In this document: positions 23,401 to 35,400 of the stretch, in pieces
Numbering within the stretch: the first letter of the stretch is position 1
How the letters are laid out: each line of letters begins with the position of its first letter
Assembly (NCBI GenBank): GCA_019671005.1
Contig: CM033752.1
Location: 6,200,001 to 6,264,000 of the forward strand
Reading direction: 5' to 3'
Length of the DNA stretch: 64,000 nucleotides
From: Hibiscus mutabilis
Lineage: Eukaryota > Streptophyta > Magnoliopsida > Malvales > Malvaceae
Translations under genes and position numbers: made by a program
Notes under the pieces: model-generated
Databases searched by the model: none
The model's input: the letters and a program-made list of their open reading frames with translations, nothing else
What the model was told of the DNA's origin: nothing

Positions 23401-26400
23401 AATAGGCAATTACAAAGTTTTAGTATAGTTAAAACTATACTTTTATCTCTAATTTAAATAAGACTTTATCTATAATTTAAAGAAGACAAATATGACTTTA
23501 CTTCTAATTTAAAGAAGACTTCTAGTAAATCTAAACTACTAGTTACTGACTTAGAAATAAACTCTAATTTCATGGTTACAATCCACATTTAGGAGTCCTA
23601 CTAACAGTAAACGTCTAATCCTAATCTCCTTAGGTGATAAAGTCTAAGATAACTACTAATTTAAAATAAGTAAAACTCTAATACATTAAGTAAAACTCTA
23701 ACACTTCTCGGATAACTTACAATTTTTAAGACCCAAATAGTATTTTTAGAAATTTGTAAATTGGTTTGTTTGAATTGTAAATTTCAACTTAATTCGAACT
23801 CAAAAAATCAAATAACTCTATTCAAAAAACCGAATAACTCAAAATTGAATTTTTCCCTATTTTGTGAGTCGAATCAAGTTTTGCTCACTCCTAATTTCAG
23901 AATCCTTGGCTTTTTTCTTCCTTTCTAAAGTCTAAACCTACTGCAAAGTTTAGTGCATGGCTTTTCAAAATAACTTCAGATCATTTTAATATCATCTGCA
24001 AACTTTATTCGCATCTTAATACTAAAGGTTATTTTTTCATGTTTTCTCACCCCCTATAATTGATGTACTAACACTTATGTTTTCTTATTCAGAATGAAGT
24101 CTGGGTCGCTGACCAAGTTATCAACCGTTAAAAGTGTCACATTTATGAAAATGAAAATCTAGCGAGTGGTCCACAATAATTCAGCGGTCTTATTGATGCA
24201 ACTATCCTGCATCATATGCTCTGCTTTATGTTTTCTTTTTCTCCTGAAAATTTTGATCTGTTACAGTTTCTTTTGTAATGCACAAAACTTTTGTATGTGC
24301 CTATAACTTGTTTAACTTTTTGACCCAGGTATTTTTGTAAATCCGTTATTCTTCTTTTTGCAGGGGGGAACTCAAAAAGTTTAATGATTGTTAACATCTG
24401 TCCAAATGCTGCAAATCTGTCTGAGACATTATCATCTCTTAATTTCGCTGCACGAGCACGAAATTCTGTACTAAGTCTTGGAAACAGGGATACTATTAAG
24501 AAATGGAGAGATGTTGTAAGTCGTTATTGATTTCTGAATTCATAGTTAGATTTTAACTTCAAACTTGTGTTTGTATTCTTATTTAATAAACTGGTATCCT
24601 TCTACAAGCATAATGAAGTCAGTAAATATATTTGAAGGAAGAAGCCTTTTATTTTACTAGCAGTGATTATGCATGCATGTTTGAAGGTCTAGCAAAGGGA
24701 GTGCTGATTATAAATCCAGAAGCAGCTTTAGGGGAATGAGATAAAAAAGACTAATAAACCTAGTAGTAGTGCAACACAATTGAAGCCAAGAAATGTCTTG
24801 GTGTCAAATTGGTGTTTATTTTTTTCTCCTTTTTCTCAGAAATAAAAAGAATTACTTGCTGTAGTCCATAAGAAAATTAACTGATATGTGCATTCTGCAT
24901 TTATCAATTCTTTTGCTGGTGATACATTGAATTGTTGATCAAAGCTTATCTATTGGAATGTGCATCTTTATATCTTGCAATTATTCTTCTAGGCGAATGA
25001 TGCACGTAAGGAACTCTATGAGAAGGAAAAGGAAATTCAAGATACCAAACAAGAGGTTTTGGGACTAAAACAAGCACTTAAAGAGGCAAATGATCAGTGT
25101 GTCCTGCTATTCAATGAAGTTCAGAAGGCATGGAAAGTTTCTTTTACTCTGCATTCAGACCTAAAGGTTCGTAATTTCTTTGTTAGGTTTTCTGCGATTT
25201 GGCTGTGAGTTAAATCTTACCTAACAGGTTGACATGTTTTTGACATTTACCGGCTTGATCTTGTTTATTGCTAAGCATTATTTGCACCCCTAGTGCCGTC
25301 TCTGTTTTTGTTTTTTGGTGATGCCAGCCGCCCTTTCTCCCTTCCTCTTGTCGTTGGACTTCCTACGATCTGATGTTCCTTTCTGTTTAAGTCATAATAT
25401 GGCTGTCTTATGGTCATTTCTTATTTTTTTTGAACAGCTTATGGTCATTTCTTAATATGGCCACGACAGACTGCTTTAACTTTTTATGAGAATGACAGTA
25501 TGGTTTAGATGGTATGCAGTCTTGGTTTTCAGTGTCTAGCGACACGCAAATCAGAAATGCTTTGTGTTTAGGGGTATTTTGCAAGGTTCAAGGAATAGAA
25601 GTAGTTGGTGCACCGTCCTTTTTTTTTTCCTTTTGAGGAGTATGGGAAATTGAAATATTGCCTTATAGGCCCTGCATTTAGATTTTGTTTTATGCACAGC
25701 AATTTCATGCTATCAAATTACTCTCAGCTTTTGTCTGCATCTTGCTGAACTATTAATTATTATTCCATTATGCAGTCTGAGAATGTTATGCTTGCGGACA
25801 AGCATAAGATAGAGAAGGAACAGAATGCTCAGCTCAGAAATCAAGTTGCTCAATTGCTACAGTCAGAACAAGACCAAAAGTTGCAAATGCAACAATATGA
25901 TTCAACGATTCAAACATTGCAGGTTGGTTGTAGATCAAGACTCACAACGTAACTTTTATGTGTTTGTCTTTGTATGATTTTAGATATCCATGCGTATGCT
26001 TCTAGTGAAAAAAAAAAATAATAAGAAAAAAACTCGGAAAGATGAACTTGGTTTAAATTTATCGTTCAGAAACACACATTTGTAGTTCTGTTTTCCAGAT
26101 CAAGAGGTTTCATATCTAAATGGTTGATTGCCTTTGTAAGATGACCTTTCATGATGTAGGCAAAACTTAAAAGTCTTGAATCACAACTCAATGAAGCTAA
26201 ATCCTCTGGCTCAGAAAAGGGGTCTGGAGTTTCAACAATATCAAAAGCAGCAGCAGATGGTATGGATTCTTCAGCTGTGACTAAGAAGCTTGAGGAAGAG
26301 CTTAAGAAACGTGATGCTCTGATTGAGGTCTGCTAAACTTTGCAATTAAAATCTTTGATTTTTGTTATTCTTTGTGTTGTTTATTAAATGATGAATTACT

Positions 26401-29400
26401 ATTGCTAGAGGATATCCACTACTACATAATTTACAATAATAATCTGTTGAATTTTAGGCGTGGATCTTATCTTTTTGTTGCATGTTTAAGTTACAATGTC
26501 AGAGGAGGTTGCTTGTTTTTAATTCTAGAAACAATGAAAATCCTGTATAAAATGACTGTACTCCTTTTACCCACTTGATCATTCCATCATATAAGATCGT
26601 TCTACTAAATATGAGAATTTATCAAATTTTAATACTGATCGACGTTACCCTAATTTGATGCACCTTGTCTTCTGTAACTCTGCTGCAATCTTGTAATATT
26701 TATTGGGGGTGTAGACAAGGAATGCCGTGAAGGTCATTAATTGTTCAAAAAAAGGTCAATCATAGAATGTAAATGTGAAAAAATGGAGTGGGAGAAGACC
26801 ACTCTATTTGAGATAAGTTGGAATTATCATGAAAAGAGTACCTACCTTCTATTATTAAGCTAAAAATGGAGTATTTTTTAGCTTAATAATAGCTGGCAAA
26901 CTCTTAGTTCAATAATTTTCCCTGGACAGATCAAAATGGTGAACATTTATCCAGAAAGTGGTTGTTGGGTTAGGGTAATATGGTTTTGAGTATCTGTTAT
27001 TTCCTTGACATGTCTAAGAATTTTGACTGATAAAGTGTATGTAGAACAGGCTGAATTAGTTACTCCACTAAAGGGAGATTAAGGAGTTTCTGATTGCTTA
27101 AAACTTAGTAAAGTTAGAAAAATCAATTAAGCTTCAGTCCAAACAATCAGTCAAATGTGATACCCCTTGGATCATTGATAGGAAAGTATCTCATTCCTTC
27201 AAGAGCTGTCAGATGGTGGCTCTGGAAGTATATCTTTGAATTCTGGCTGCTAGCTTTTCAAAAGTGTATCTCTTATTTGTTCTTGGAATGCTTTTTCTAG
27301 ACACTTGAATGATGAGACTTTCTCCCTTAGTTTAGTTTTGTTCTTACATGAATTTTATTGCAAGTACAGAGGTTGCACGAAGAAAATGAGAAATTATTTG
27401 ATAGATTAACCGAAAAAGCATCTACAGTCGGATCGCCTCAGGTAATCTTTTTATTTTAATTTTCTATGTATCAAATCTGCATAATTCTAACACTTTACTG
27501 TCTATGACTCAGATTAGCATCTATATTTAGCCTTGTTGTAACTTGTGTGCTCTTGTTCTGTTATTAATTTTTTGTTGTAGGCTTAGATTCTATTTTAGGC
27601 GTTTATGTTTGTAAAATATTTTAAGATTCTGGGCTAAAGTACTGTTGATTCAGGTGCCAAGTCCATTATCTAAACAAACAGAAAATGCTCAGCCTCGAGA
27701 CCCTGGGAGGTGCTACTTCAGTTCATTTTTGCCATAGCTTCAATCGTTCTTGATTCTAGCTATCTTCATAGCTAATTGTTGAACTCATTTTTAATTGTGT
27801 TTAAACAGGAACGATAACAAGGCACGGTCCATGGATGCCCCTTTGCAATTGGCGGTGGAGAAGACTGATGGCGCAGGTGCTTTGGTTAAAGCAGGTTCAG
27901 ATAGAGTTAAAACTACGCCTGCTGGAGAATACCTTACTGCTGCACTGAATGACTTTGATCCTGACCAATATGATGGCATTGCTGCGATTTCAGATGGAGC
28001 AAACAAGCTTTTGATGCTGGTAAGCTTAAGAATGTGTTTAATTGTTCGGTCTAAACTCTAAAGTCCAAACTAAGATTTGGCACCAAATAAGTCTAAAATT
28101 ATGTGCTCTCACTCTAAAAGGGATAACATGGTCCTGCGACGTTTCATCCTTATGGATGAGGTCCATAGAAACACAACTTATGGCTGTTTTTCTTTTGCAA
28201 TGTTTTGTTTATTCAAGCTTCTTTGTTTCGGATCTAAGGTTTGTTGAAAAAAGTGATGTTACCTTCTCTGCATTTATAGTTTTTGGCAGAAAACATGCAT
28301 TTTTGTAGTTCTATATCTATTTAATGATTTCCTATCATTGGAAAATGCTGGATAGCCTTTTAAGAGTTGATAAAGTTTGTATATTTTCTAAAGACATGTA
28401 TCCCTTTTATCTTCCAACTCTTTTGCCTTTGAAAAGCTAGATTAATCCTATCTCAATCTTCCTATGGTTCAATGTTAGGACAAGTCAATTGAAATAATCA
28501 TTAATTTATGCATATTGATTGTATCACTTGTTAAAATTCTGATATATATTTGGTAAAACCGAGGAGGTGTACAAAATTTGACAGTTACATCTATCTACAA
28601 TGTTACAGGTCCTAGCAGCTGTCATTAAAGCAGGTGCTTCTAGAGAGCATGAAATACTTGCTGAAATTAGAGATGCTGTTTTTGCTTTTATCCGGAAAAT
28701 GGAACCAAAGAGAGTAATGGATACCATGCTTGTTTCCCGTGTTAGAATTTTATATATAAGGTCTTTGCTTTCTAGATCGCCTGAGCTTCAGTCCATCAAG
28801 GTAACTATATACTGGATGCTGGTTTTTTTACTCTCAACCGTCTATATGCACTTGTACCTTTATGTTGAGGAATGTTAATTTCATCTTTCAATTTGTAGGT
28901 TTCCCCAGTTGAATGCTTTCTAGAAAAGCCTAATTCAGGACGTAGTAGAAGTTCCAGCCGGAGTAGCAGTCCCGGAAGATCTCCCGTGCGTTATGTTGAT
29001 GAGCAGATCCAGTGCTTTAAAGTAAATATAAAGCCAGAAAGGAAATCAAAGTTGTCCTCAGTTGTTTCAAGAATCCGTGGACTTGATCAGGTATGTGTTA
29101 CCGTTAAGTGTTTGGTTCTTTTCATTGACATGGGCTGGTAGAGAACCTAGCCCCTCCTTGCTGGAAGCTTCATGTTGTTAATTGTTCTCAGAAAAATAAT
29201 TCAGTAGTCACTATATGTGTCAAATCCTATAGTGTATAAGAGAGATTCGTCTGGTTTATATTTTTCTTCATGTGACATGGTAACTATCAAAGTTAAAAGT
29301 TTCTTAAACAAGTCTACAATTAAATGCACAGGATATTCTGAGACAGCAGCAGGTTACTGGTGGAAAGCTAAGAGAAATACAAGAGGAGGCCAAAAGTTTT

Positions 29401-32400
29401 GCAGTTGGAAACAAAGCTCTTGCTGCTCTTTTTGTCCATACTCCTGCTGGTAAACTGCATCGGCAAATTAGATCCTGGCTTGCAGAAAATTTCGAGTTTC
29501 TTTCTATTACTGGGGATGAAGCATCTGGAGGAACCACTGGTCAGTTAGAGCTTCTTTCAACTGCTATTATGGATGGTTGGATGGCTGGACTTGGTGCTGC
29601 ATTCCCTCCTAATACGGATGCTCTTGGTCAGTTTTTATCGGAGTATGCAAAGCGAGTTTTTACTTCTCAATTGCAGCACTTGAAGGTATGCAGTATACCT
29701 AAAGGATAACCCCTTTAGACTCGTATTTTTTAACTATTTAATTTAGACATGAGTATTCCAAATCCTGGATAAATATTTGGTGGGAAAGTTGGGTTGATGG
29801 TGTTATACCTAAATCTGAAATATCATAGTGATCAAGTCAAAACTTCAATACTTATTATGTCGGATGAACCTTATATGTTCCATTTCATTTTAGGTTCCAA
29901 AGGAATTAACTTTAGGGTGTTGTTGGTTCTTTGCTTTTGTTGATTCTAGAAACCTTTTAAGTTTACATGTGAAATGTTCTTTACTTTGTGCGTGATCGGT
30001 GGTTAGGGATTTGTTGTTTGAAGAAGATGAACATGATATTTTCTTGAGAGAACAATGTGTTTCTCTGTGTTTTCTTATTATTCTTAATTATCAAACGTAT
30101 ACTGAGTAAGCCTTTAAATAGGCTGATATAGAGTTTTAATATAACTAAAACTATACTTTTATCTTTAACGTAAATAATACTTATTCCTAATTTAAATAAA
30201 ACTTCTAATAAATCTAAACTACTGATTAAGAATAAACTGCTGATATAGAGTTTTAATATAATTAAAACTATACTTTAATCTTTAACTTAAATAATACTTA
30301 TTCCTAATTTAAATAAGACTTCCTAGTAAACCTAAACTACTGATTAAGAATAAATTCTAATTACACATTAAATAAAAACTCTAACACTCCTCGTCAACAT
30401 ACACTCCCTCTTGAGCTCTAACAACTTCTCGGATAACTTACAAAAGCTCATTGTTAAGTTGCACAGATACGGATACGAAGACGGGTACAGGGACGGGGAC
30501 AAGAAACGGCAATTTTCAAAATTACAGGGTACGGGTACGACAAGGGTACGACAAATATAAAATAAATTTTAATATATATATATATATAAAATAAAAAATC
30601 ATTAAAATTCATAATAAAATAAGGACTGAAATTATAATTGTATTAAACAATAATTATAATTGTAGTTATTTAAATTCACTTCTAATGATTTTTAAATTAC
30701 TTCGTAATACTTAGATTAGAAGATTACTAAAACTAAATGACTAAACTGTAGAGAAACATAAAACTCTCTTTTTTGTATTTTTATTATGTTAAAGTTACAA
30801 TATTTACAGCCTTATATAGACTTAGGAATAGGACTTTAAGTACAATTAGGAGTTCTACTTACATTAGACTAATCCTACTTGCATTAGATTTACAACTCTT
30901 CTAGGTAGTAGACTTTAACTAAAACTACTAATAATAAATAAATGTAAATACTTACACGGAATTAACTTATACTCCCCCTCAAGCTGGAGAATATACATTC
31001 TATAATTCCAGCTTGAATTTAAATTTCTCGAAGAAAGCTTTTGGTAAAGCTTTTGTTAGAATATCTGCTACCTGTTATTCAGTAGGAACATAGTTCAAGA
31101 CTGCCACTTTACTTGTGAGCTTCTCTGTAATGAAGTGTCGGTCAATTTCAACATGCTTTGTTCTGTCATGTTGGATAGGGTTCTTGGAAATTTGAATTGC
31201 AGACTGATTGTCACAGAACACTTCAATTTTTTCTTCTTTATTCACTCCTAGCTCCTTGAGCAGTTTTACCAACCAGATTCCTTCACACATTCCAAGGGCT
31301 AATGCTCTGTATTCTGCCTCAGCACTGCTCCTTAAACAACTGTTTGCTTTTTGCTTTTCCAAGTGACCAAGTTCCCCAAAACAAAAGAACAATACCCACT
31401 GGTTGACCTTCTGCCTGTCAGCTCACTTGCCCAACTAGAATATGTGAAGATCTTTATTGTCCTGTCCAAGGTTTTCTTGAATATCAAGCCATGTCCTGGT
31501 GTCCCTTTTAGATACCTTAGAATCCTCTATACAGCTTCCATATGTTCTTCAGTAGGATTAGTCATATGTTGGCTAACAATGTTAATTGGAAAAGCTATGT
31601 CAGGCCTAGTCAAGGATAAATAAATTAATTTTCCAACTAACCTTTGATACAACCCCTTATCTGTTTTTGAACTTGAATCCCTTTGACTGAATTTCAAGCC
31701 TACATCCATAGGAGTTTCGACTGGTTTGCAGCCTAGCATTCCAGTTTCAGTGAGTAAATCCAAGACATACTTTCTTTGGTTAATGACCAATCCTTTGCTT
31801 GATCTGGCTACCTCCATGCCTAGGAAATATTTAAGTTTTCCTAGGTCTTTTATCTCAAATTCCTTGCTCAACAAGATTTTTAGATGATTTATTTCTTCTT
31901 CATCATCACCTGTCAAAACTATATCATCCACATACACTATTAAGATAACCCTTTTGTTATTAGAAGTTACCTTGGAAAACAATGTATGATCTGCTAGGGA
32001 CTGCTGATATCCATCCTCAAGAACAACTTTTGTGAATCTGTCAAACCATGATCTAGGAGATTGTTTCAGTCCATAGAGTGATTTCTCTAGTCGGCAAGCT
32101 TTCCCCTCGTAGTTTGCAAACTCTAGGCCTGGTGGAATGTTCATGTACACTTCCTCGTCTAACTTTCCATTAAGAAAGGCATTCTTAATGTCCAGTTGAT
32201 GTAGTTTCCAGTCACTGTTCACAACCAAGCTCATTAATACTCTGACAGTGTTTAATTTTGCTACTGGAGCAAAAGTCTCCTTGTAGTCAACTCCATAGGT
32301 CTGTGTGAAGCCTTTAGCCACCAGTCTAGCTTTATACTTGTGCACACTCACATCGGCATTATATTTAATGGCAAAGACCCACTTGCAGCCTACTAGTTTC

Positions 32401-35400
32401 TTTCCTTGTGGAAGATCAACAACAGACCAGGTTTCATTCTTTTCAAGTGATTCAACCTCTTCTTCAACAGCCCTCTTCCACTTAGGATTTTGTAATGCCT
32501 CCTCAATAGTTGTAGGCAGATGCTCTTCATCTAAACAAGCTGTAAAAGCCTTAAAGGATGGCATTAGACTACTATAATCAGCATACCTTTGAATAGGGTA
32601 TTTCTTACACTCTCTAACCTTTTTTCTTTTAGCAATAGGCAGATACTCATATTCAAGCAAGTGGGAAGGAATCTCAGTTACCTCATTACCTCTTGTTTCC
32701 TCACTGGCAGCTGGACTCAAGTGCAATTCTTGGCAAGTGTCAGATTGCAAAATAGTCTTTGGGATAGACTTTTTTCTTCTGGTAAAGACTTGTATTTCTT
32801 TAGGAGGATTAGAAGTAGGATTAGGTGAGGTGTGAGGAGGTGTAGGAGTAGCCTGTGGTGATGAAACTGTTTCTGTGATGATGGGTGAAGGAGTAGGAGT
32901 TTTGGAAGAATTCTGAGGCTTCAAAAAATTATGATCGTCAAAAAATAAAGGTACTGAAGAAACTAAAGGATAAACCTGATTTGGTTGAGGCTGGAATACA
33001 ACCCAACTCTCCCCCTGAGTTGCAGCCCTTGAGAAGTAAGGGACCTGCTCAAAAAATGTAATATCCACAGAAGTAAAAAAATTTTGAGGAGGATGAAAGC
33101 ATTTGTAGCCCTTCTTAAGTGAAGAATAACCAACTAAGACACTTTAATGATCTAGGGTCAAGTTTGGTTTTAGAGGGATCTATGTTTTGGACAAAGACTG
33201 TACAACCGAAGACTTTCAAGGGAAGGACAGAAGACATAGGCTTAAAATTAGGAAAACTTTCCAAGAAAACATCCCTAGGTGTCTTAAACTTGAGAATTTT
33301 ACTGGACATCCTATTGATGAGATATGTGGCAGTTAACAAGGCTTCACCGCACAAATATTTAGGAACATTATTTTTAAACATGAGAGCCCTAGTGACTTCT
33401 AATAAATGTCTATTTTTTCTTTCTGCAATCCCGTTTTGTTGTGGTGTATCTACACAAGATGTGATATGGACAATTCCATGTTTAGCAAAAAAATCTCTTA
33501 GGGACTTAGAAAAATATTCAACCCCATTGTCAGATTTTAGGATTTGAATTTTTGTACCAAATTGGTTACTAACCATGGTGTAAAATCTCTCAAAAATGGA
33601 TGCAACTTCTGATTTGTCTCTGAGTAAATAAGTCCAAGTGGTTCTACTGTGATCTTCTATGAAAGTAACGAACCACCTACTACCTGTCACATTCTTCACT
33701 TTAGAAGGACCCCAAACACCATTGTGAATCAAAGAAAAGATTGTGAAGGTTTATAAAGAGATGGTAAATAGGAAGATCTTGTTTGCTTAGCAAGAGGACA
33801 TATATGTGTAGAAAATAGGGTTAGAGAAGTTTTCTACTCTCTTATTTCAATTTACAGAAAATAAGTCTACTTATAGACTTTTACAAGGAGTTTACATTGA
33901 GTAGATATCCTCTAGGCTAGGACTCTTATCCCTCACACGGATAGAGTTAGATTACAACTAAACTACTTAGTTAGGATAGACTTACAACTCTTATTATTTA
34001 CGTGTTAACCTACACTCCCCCTCAAACTGGTGTGTATATGTTATGTACACCTAGTTTGGATGACATTTCTTCAAAGCTCACTCTTGGAAGTGCTTTGGTG
34101 AAAATATCAGCTAGCTGGTTCCTAGTAGGAATATAGTGAAGCTTTACAACCCCGTTGTTGACCTTCTCATAGATAAAGTGTCTATCAATCTCAATGTGTT
34201 TGGTCCTGTCATGTTGTACTGGATTTCTAGCAATGCTCGTTGCCGACTGACTATCACTACAACTTCAAATTCTGCCTTTCCATCCAGCTCTAACTCCATG
34301 AGAAGTTTCTTGATCCACACTCCTTCACATATCCCAAGAGCCAAAGCTCTAAACTCTGCTTCTACACTACTTCTAGAAACCACAACTTGCTTCTTGCTTC
34401 TCCAGGTGACCAAATTTCCCCAAAAAAATGTGCAATAGCCACTAACAGATCTTCTATCTGTTAGTTCTCCTGCCTAGCTTGAGTCCGTGTAGCCCCTTAC
34501 TGTCTTATCCTAATGTTTCCTAAAAAACAGTCCAGATCTTGGTGTAAATTTCAAGTACCTCAAAATTCTATTGACTGCATCCATGTGCTCTTCTCGAGGA
34601 TCACTCATATGTTGACTAACTATGCTCACTGAGTATGCAATATCGGGCCTAGTAAGTGAGAGATAGATTAGTTTTTCAACTAGTCTTTGGTAGGATTCTT
34701 TATTCACTGGATTCCCCATTTCATCTTTACTGAACTTTAAACCTGGTTCCATTGGGGTTTCAGCTGGTCTACTTCCAAGCATCCCAGTTTCTATAAGTAG
34801 ATCTAGGATGTACTTTCTTTGGTTTATAACAATACCCTCTTTCGATCTTGCTACTTCCATTCCTAAGAAGTACCTAAGGCTTCCCAAATCCTTAGTCTCG
34901 AACTCCTTTGCTAGAATAGTTTTTAGCATCTCTATTTCTTCAATATTATCCCCTGTAATGAACATAAGAGTCATCTTACCATCTGGTGCAACCTTTCGGA
35001 ACAATGTATGGTCTGCTTGTCTTTGCTTGTACCCATTCTGAACCATAGCCTTAGCAAATCTGTCAAACCATGCTCTAGGGGATTGTTTTAATCCGTACAT
35101 TGATTTGTTTAGTTTGCACACTGTCCTCTTCGTGGTCTTTTCCTCCAAACCTGGTGGAACCTCCATGTATACTTCTTCCTCAAGCCTTCCATTAAGGAAA
35201 GCATTTTTGATGTCCAATTGGTGCAACTTCCAATCCTTGTTAACAGCTACTGATAATAACACTCTGATGATATTCAATTTAGCTATTAGGGCAAAGGTTT
35301 CTTGATAATCTACTCCATATGATTGAGTAAACCCTTTAGCCACTAGCCTTGCTTTGTATCTCTCAATGCTCCCATCTGACTGATACTTGACTGTGAATAC

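Larger units (their letters stand above)
22183..23587 (-). mobile_element. Element N: 1.4-kb non-autonomous LTR element nested in copia B's LTR
   Basis: LTRs 22183-22545 (363 bp) and 23241-23587 (347 bp), TGTGAGAAAGGGGC...ACAATCYACA, flanked by a perfect TTTAG duplication (22178-22182, 23588-23592). PBS CTGATACCA at 23232-23240 fixes the minus orientation. The 695-bp interior has no ORF of note. It contains 2.6 copies of a 66-bp repeat and a duplicated polypurine-tract region. Size and non-coding interior fit a TRIM-like element mobilised in trans by a copia relative. Confidence 0.88.
18299..23721 (-). mobile_element. Copia element B, antisense in intron 9, gag-deleted
   Basis: LTRs TGTCGATAAAC...TAACTTACA: left 18299-18561 (263 bp); right 22050-22182 plus 23593-23721 (262 bp once element N and its TSD are removed). 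PBS CTGATACCA at 22041-22049; polypurine tract complement CTCCCCCCA at 18562. The flanking 5-mers are GTTTT and ATTTT, a TSD with one mismatch. The internal part without N is about 3.5 kb and lacks gag. It inserted in a hAT-like element and was itself hit by N. Confidence 0.85.
22050..23721 (-). repeat. 5' LTR of copia B, interrupted by element N
   Basis: First part 22050-22182, second part 23593-23721; the 5-bp TTTAG is duplicated around N. Joined length 262 bp against 263 in the partner. Confidence 0.85.
17831..23892. mobile_element. hAT-like non-autonomous element (about 630 bp) split by copia B
   Basis: Starts AGGGGTGAG and ends CTCACTCCT as terminal inverted repeats, with ATTCGAA/TTCGA-rich subterminal sequence on both sides (17840-17890 and 23790-23880). 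Flanking 8-mers GATTTCAT (17823-17830) and AATTTCAG (23893-23900) match at 6 of 8 positions, an aged 8-bp duplication. Subtracting the copia insertion leaves about 634 bp with no coding capacity. The hAT superfamily is inferred from the 8-bp TSD and short TIRs. Confidence 0.6.
17444..24363 (+). other. KAC intron 9 (6.9 kb), carrying three nested elements
   Basis: Donor GTATCA, acceptor TTTGCAG. It contains a hAT-like element (17831-23892), copia B inside it (18299-23721) and short LTR element N inside B's LTR (22183-23587). The flanks 17444-17830 and 23893-24363 are ordinary AT-rich intron with nothing recognised. Confidence 0.85.

Noticed and set aside
27791..28006. Minus-strand frame opposite kinesin exon 16
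   Set aside because: It is the shadow of a conserved plus-strand exon and has no homology signal of its own.
28042..28308. Plus-strand frame in intron 16
   Set aside because: Intronic, with no conserved residues; a flanking exon join without it keeps phase and family alignment.
30562..30590. TATATATA run as promoter
   Set aside because: Simple AT microsatellite inside the hAT-like element, with no gene downstream on either strand.
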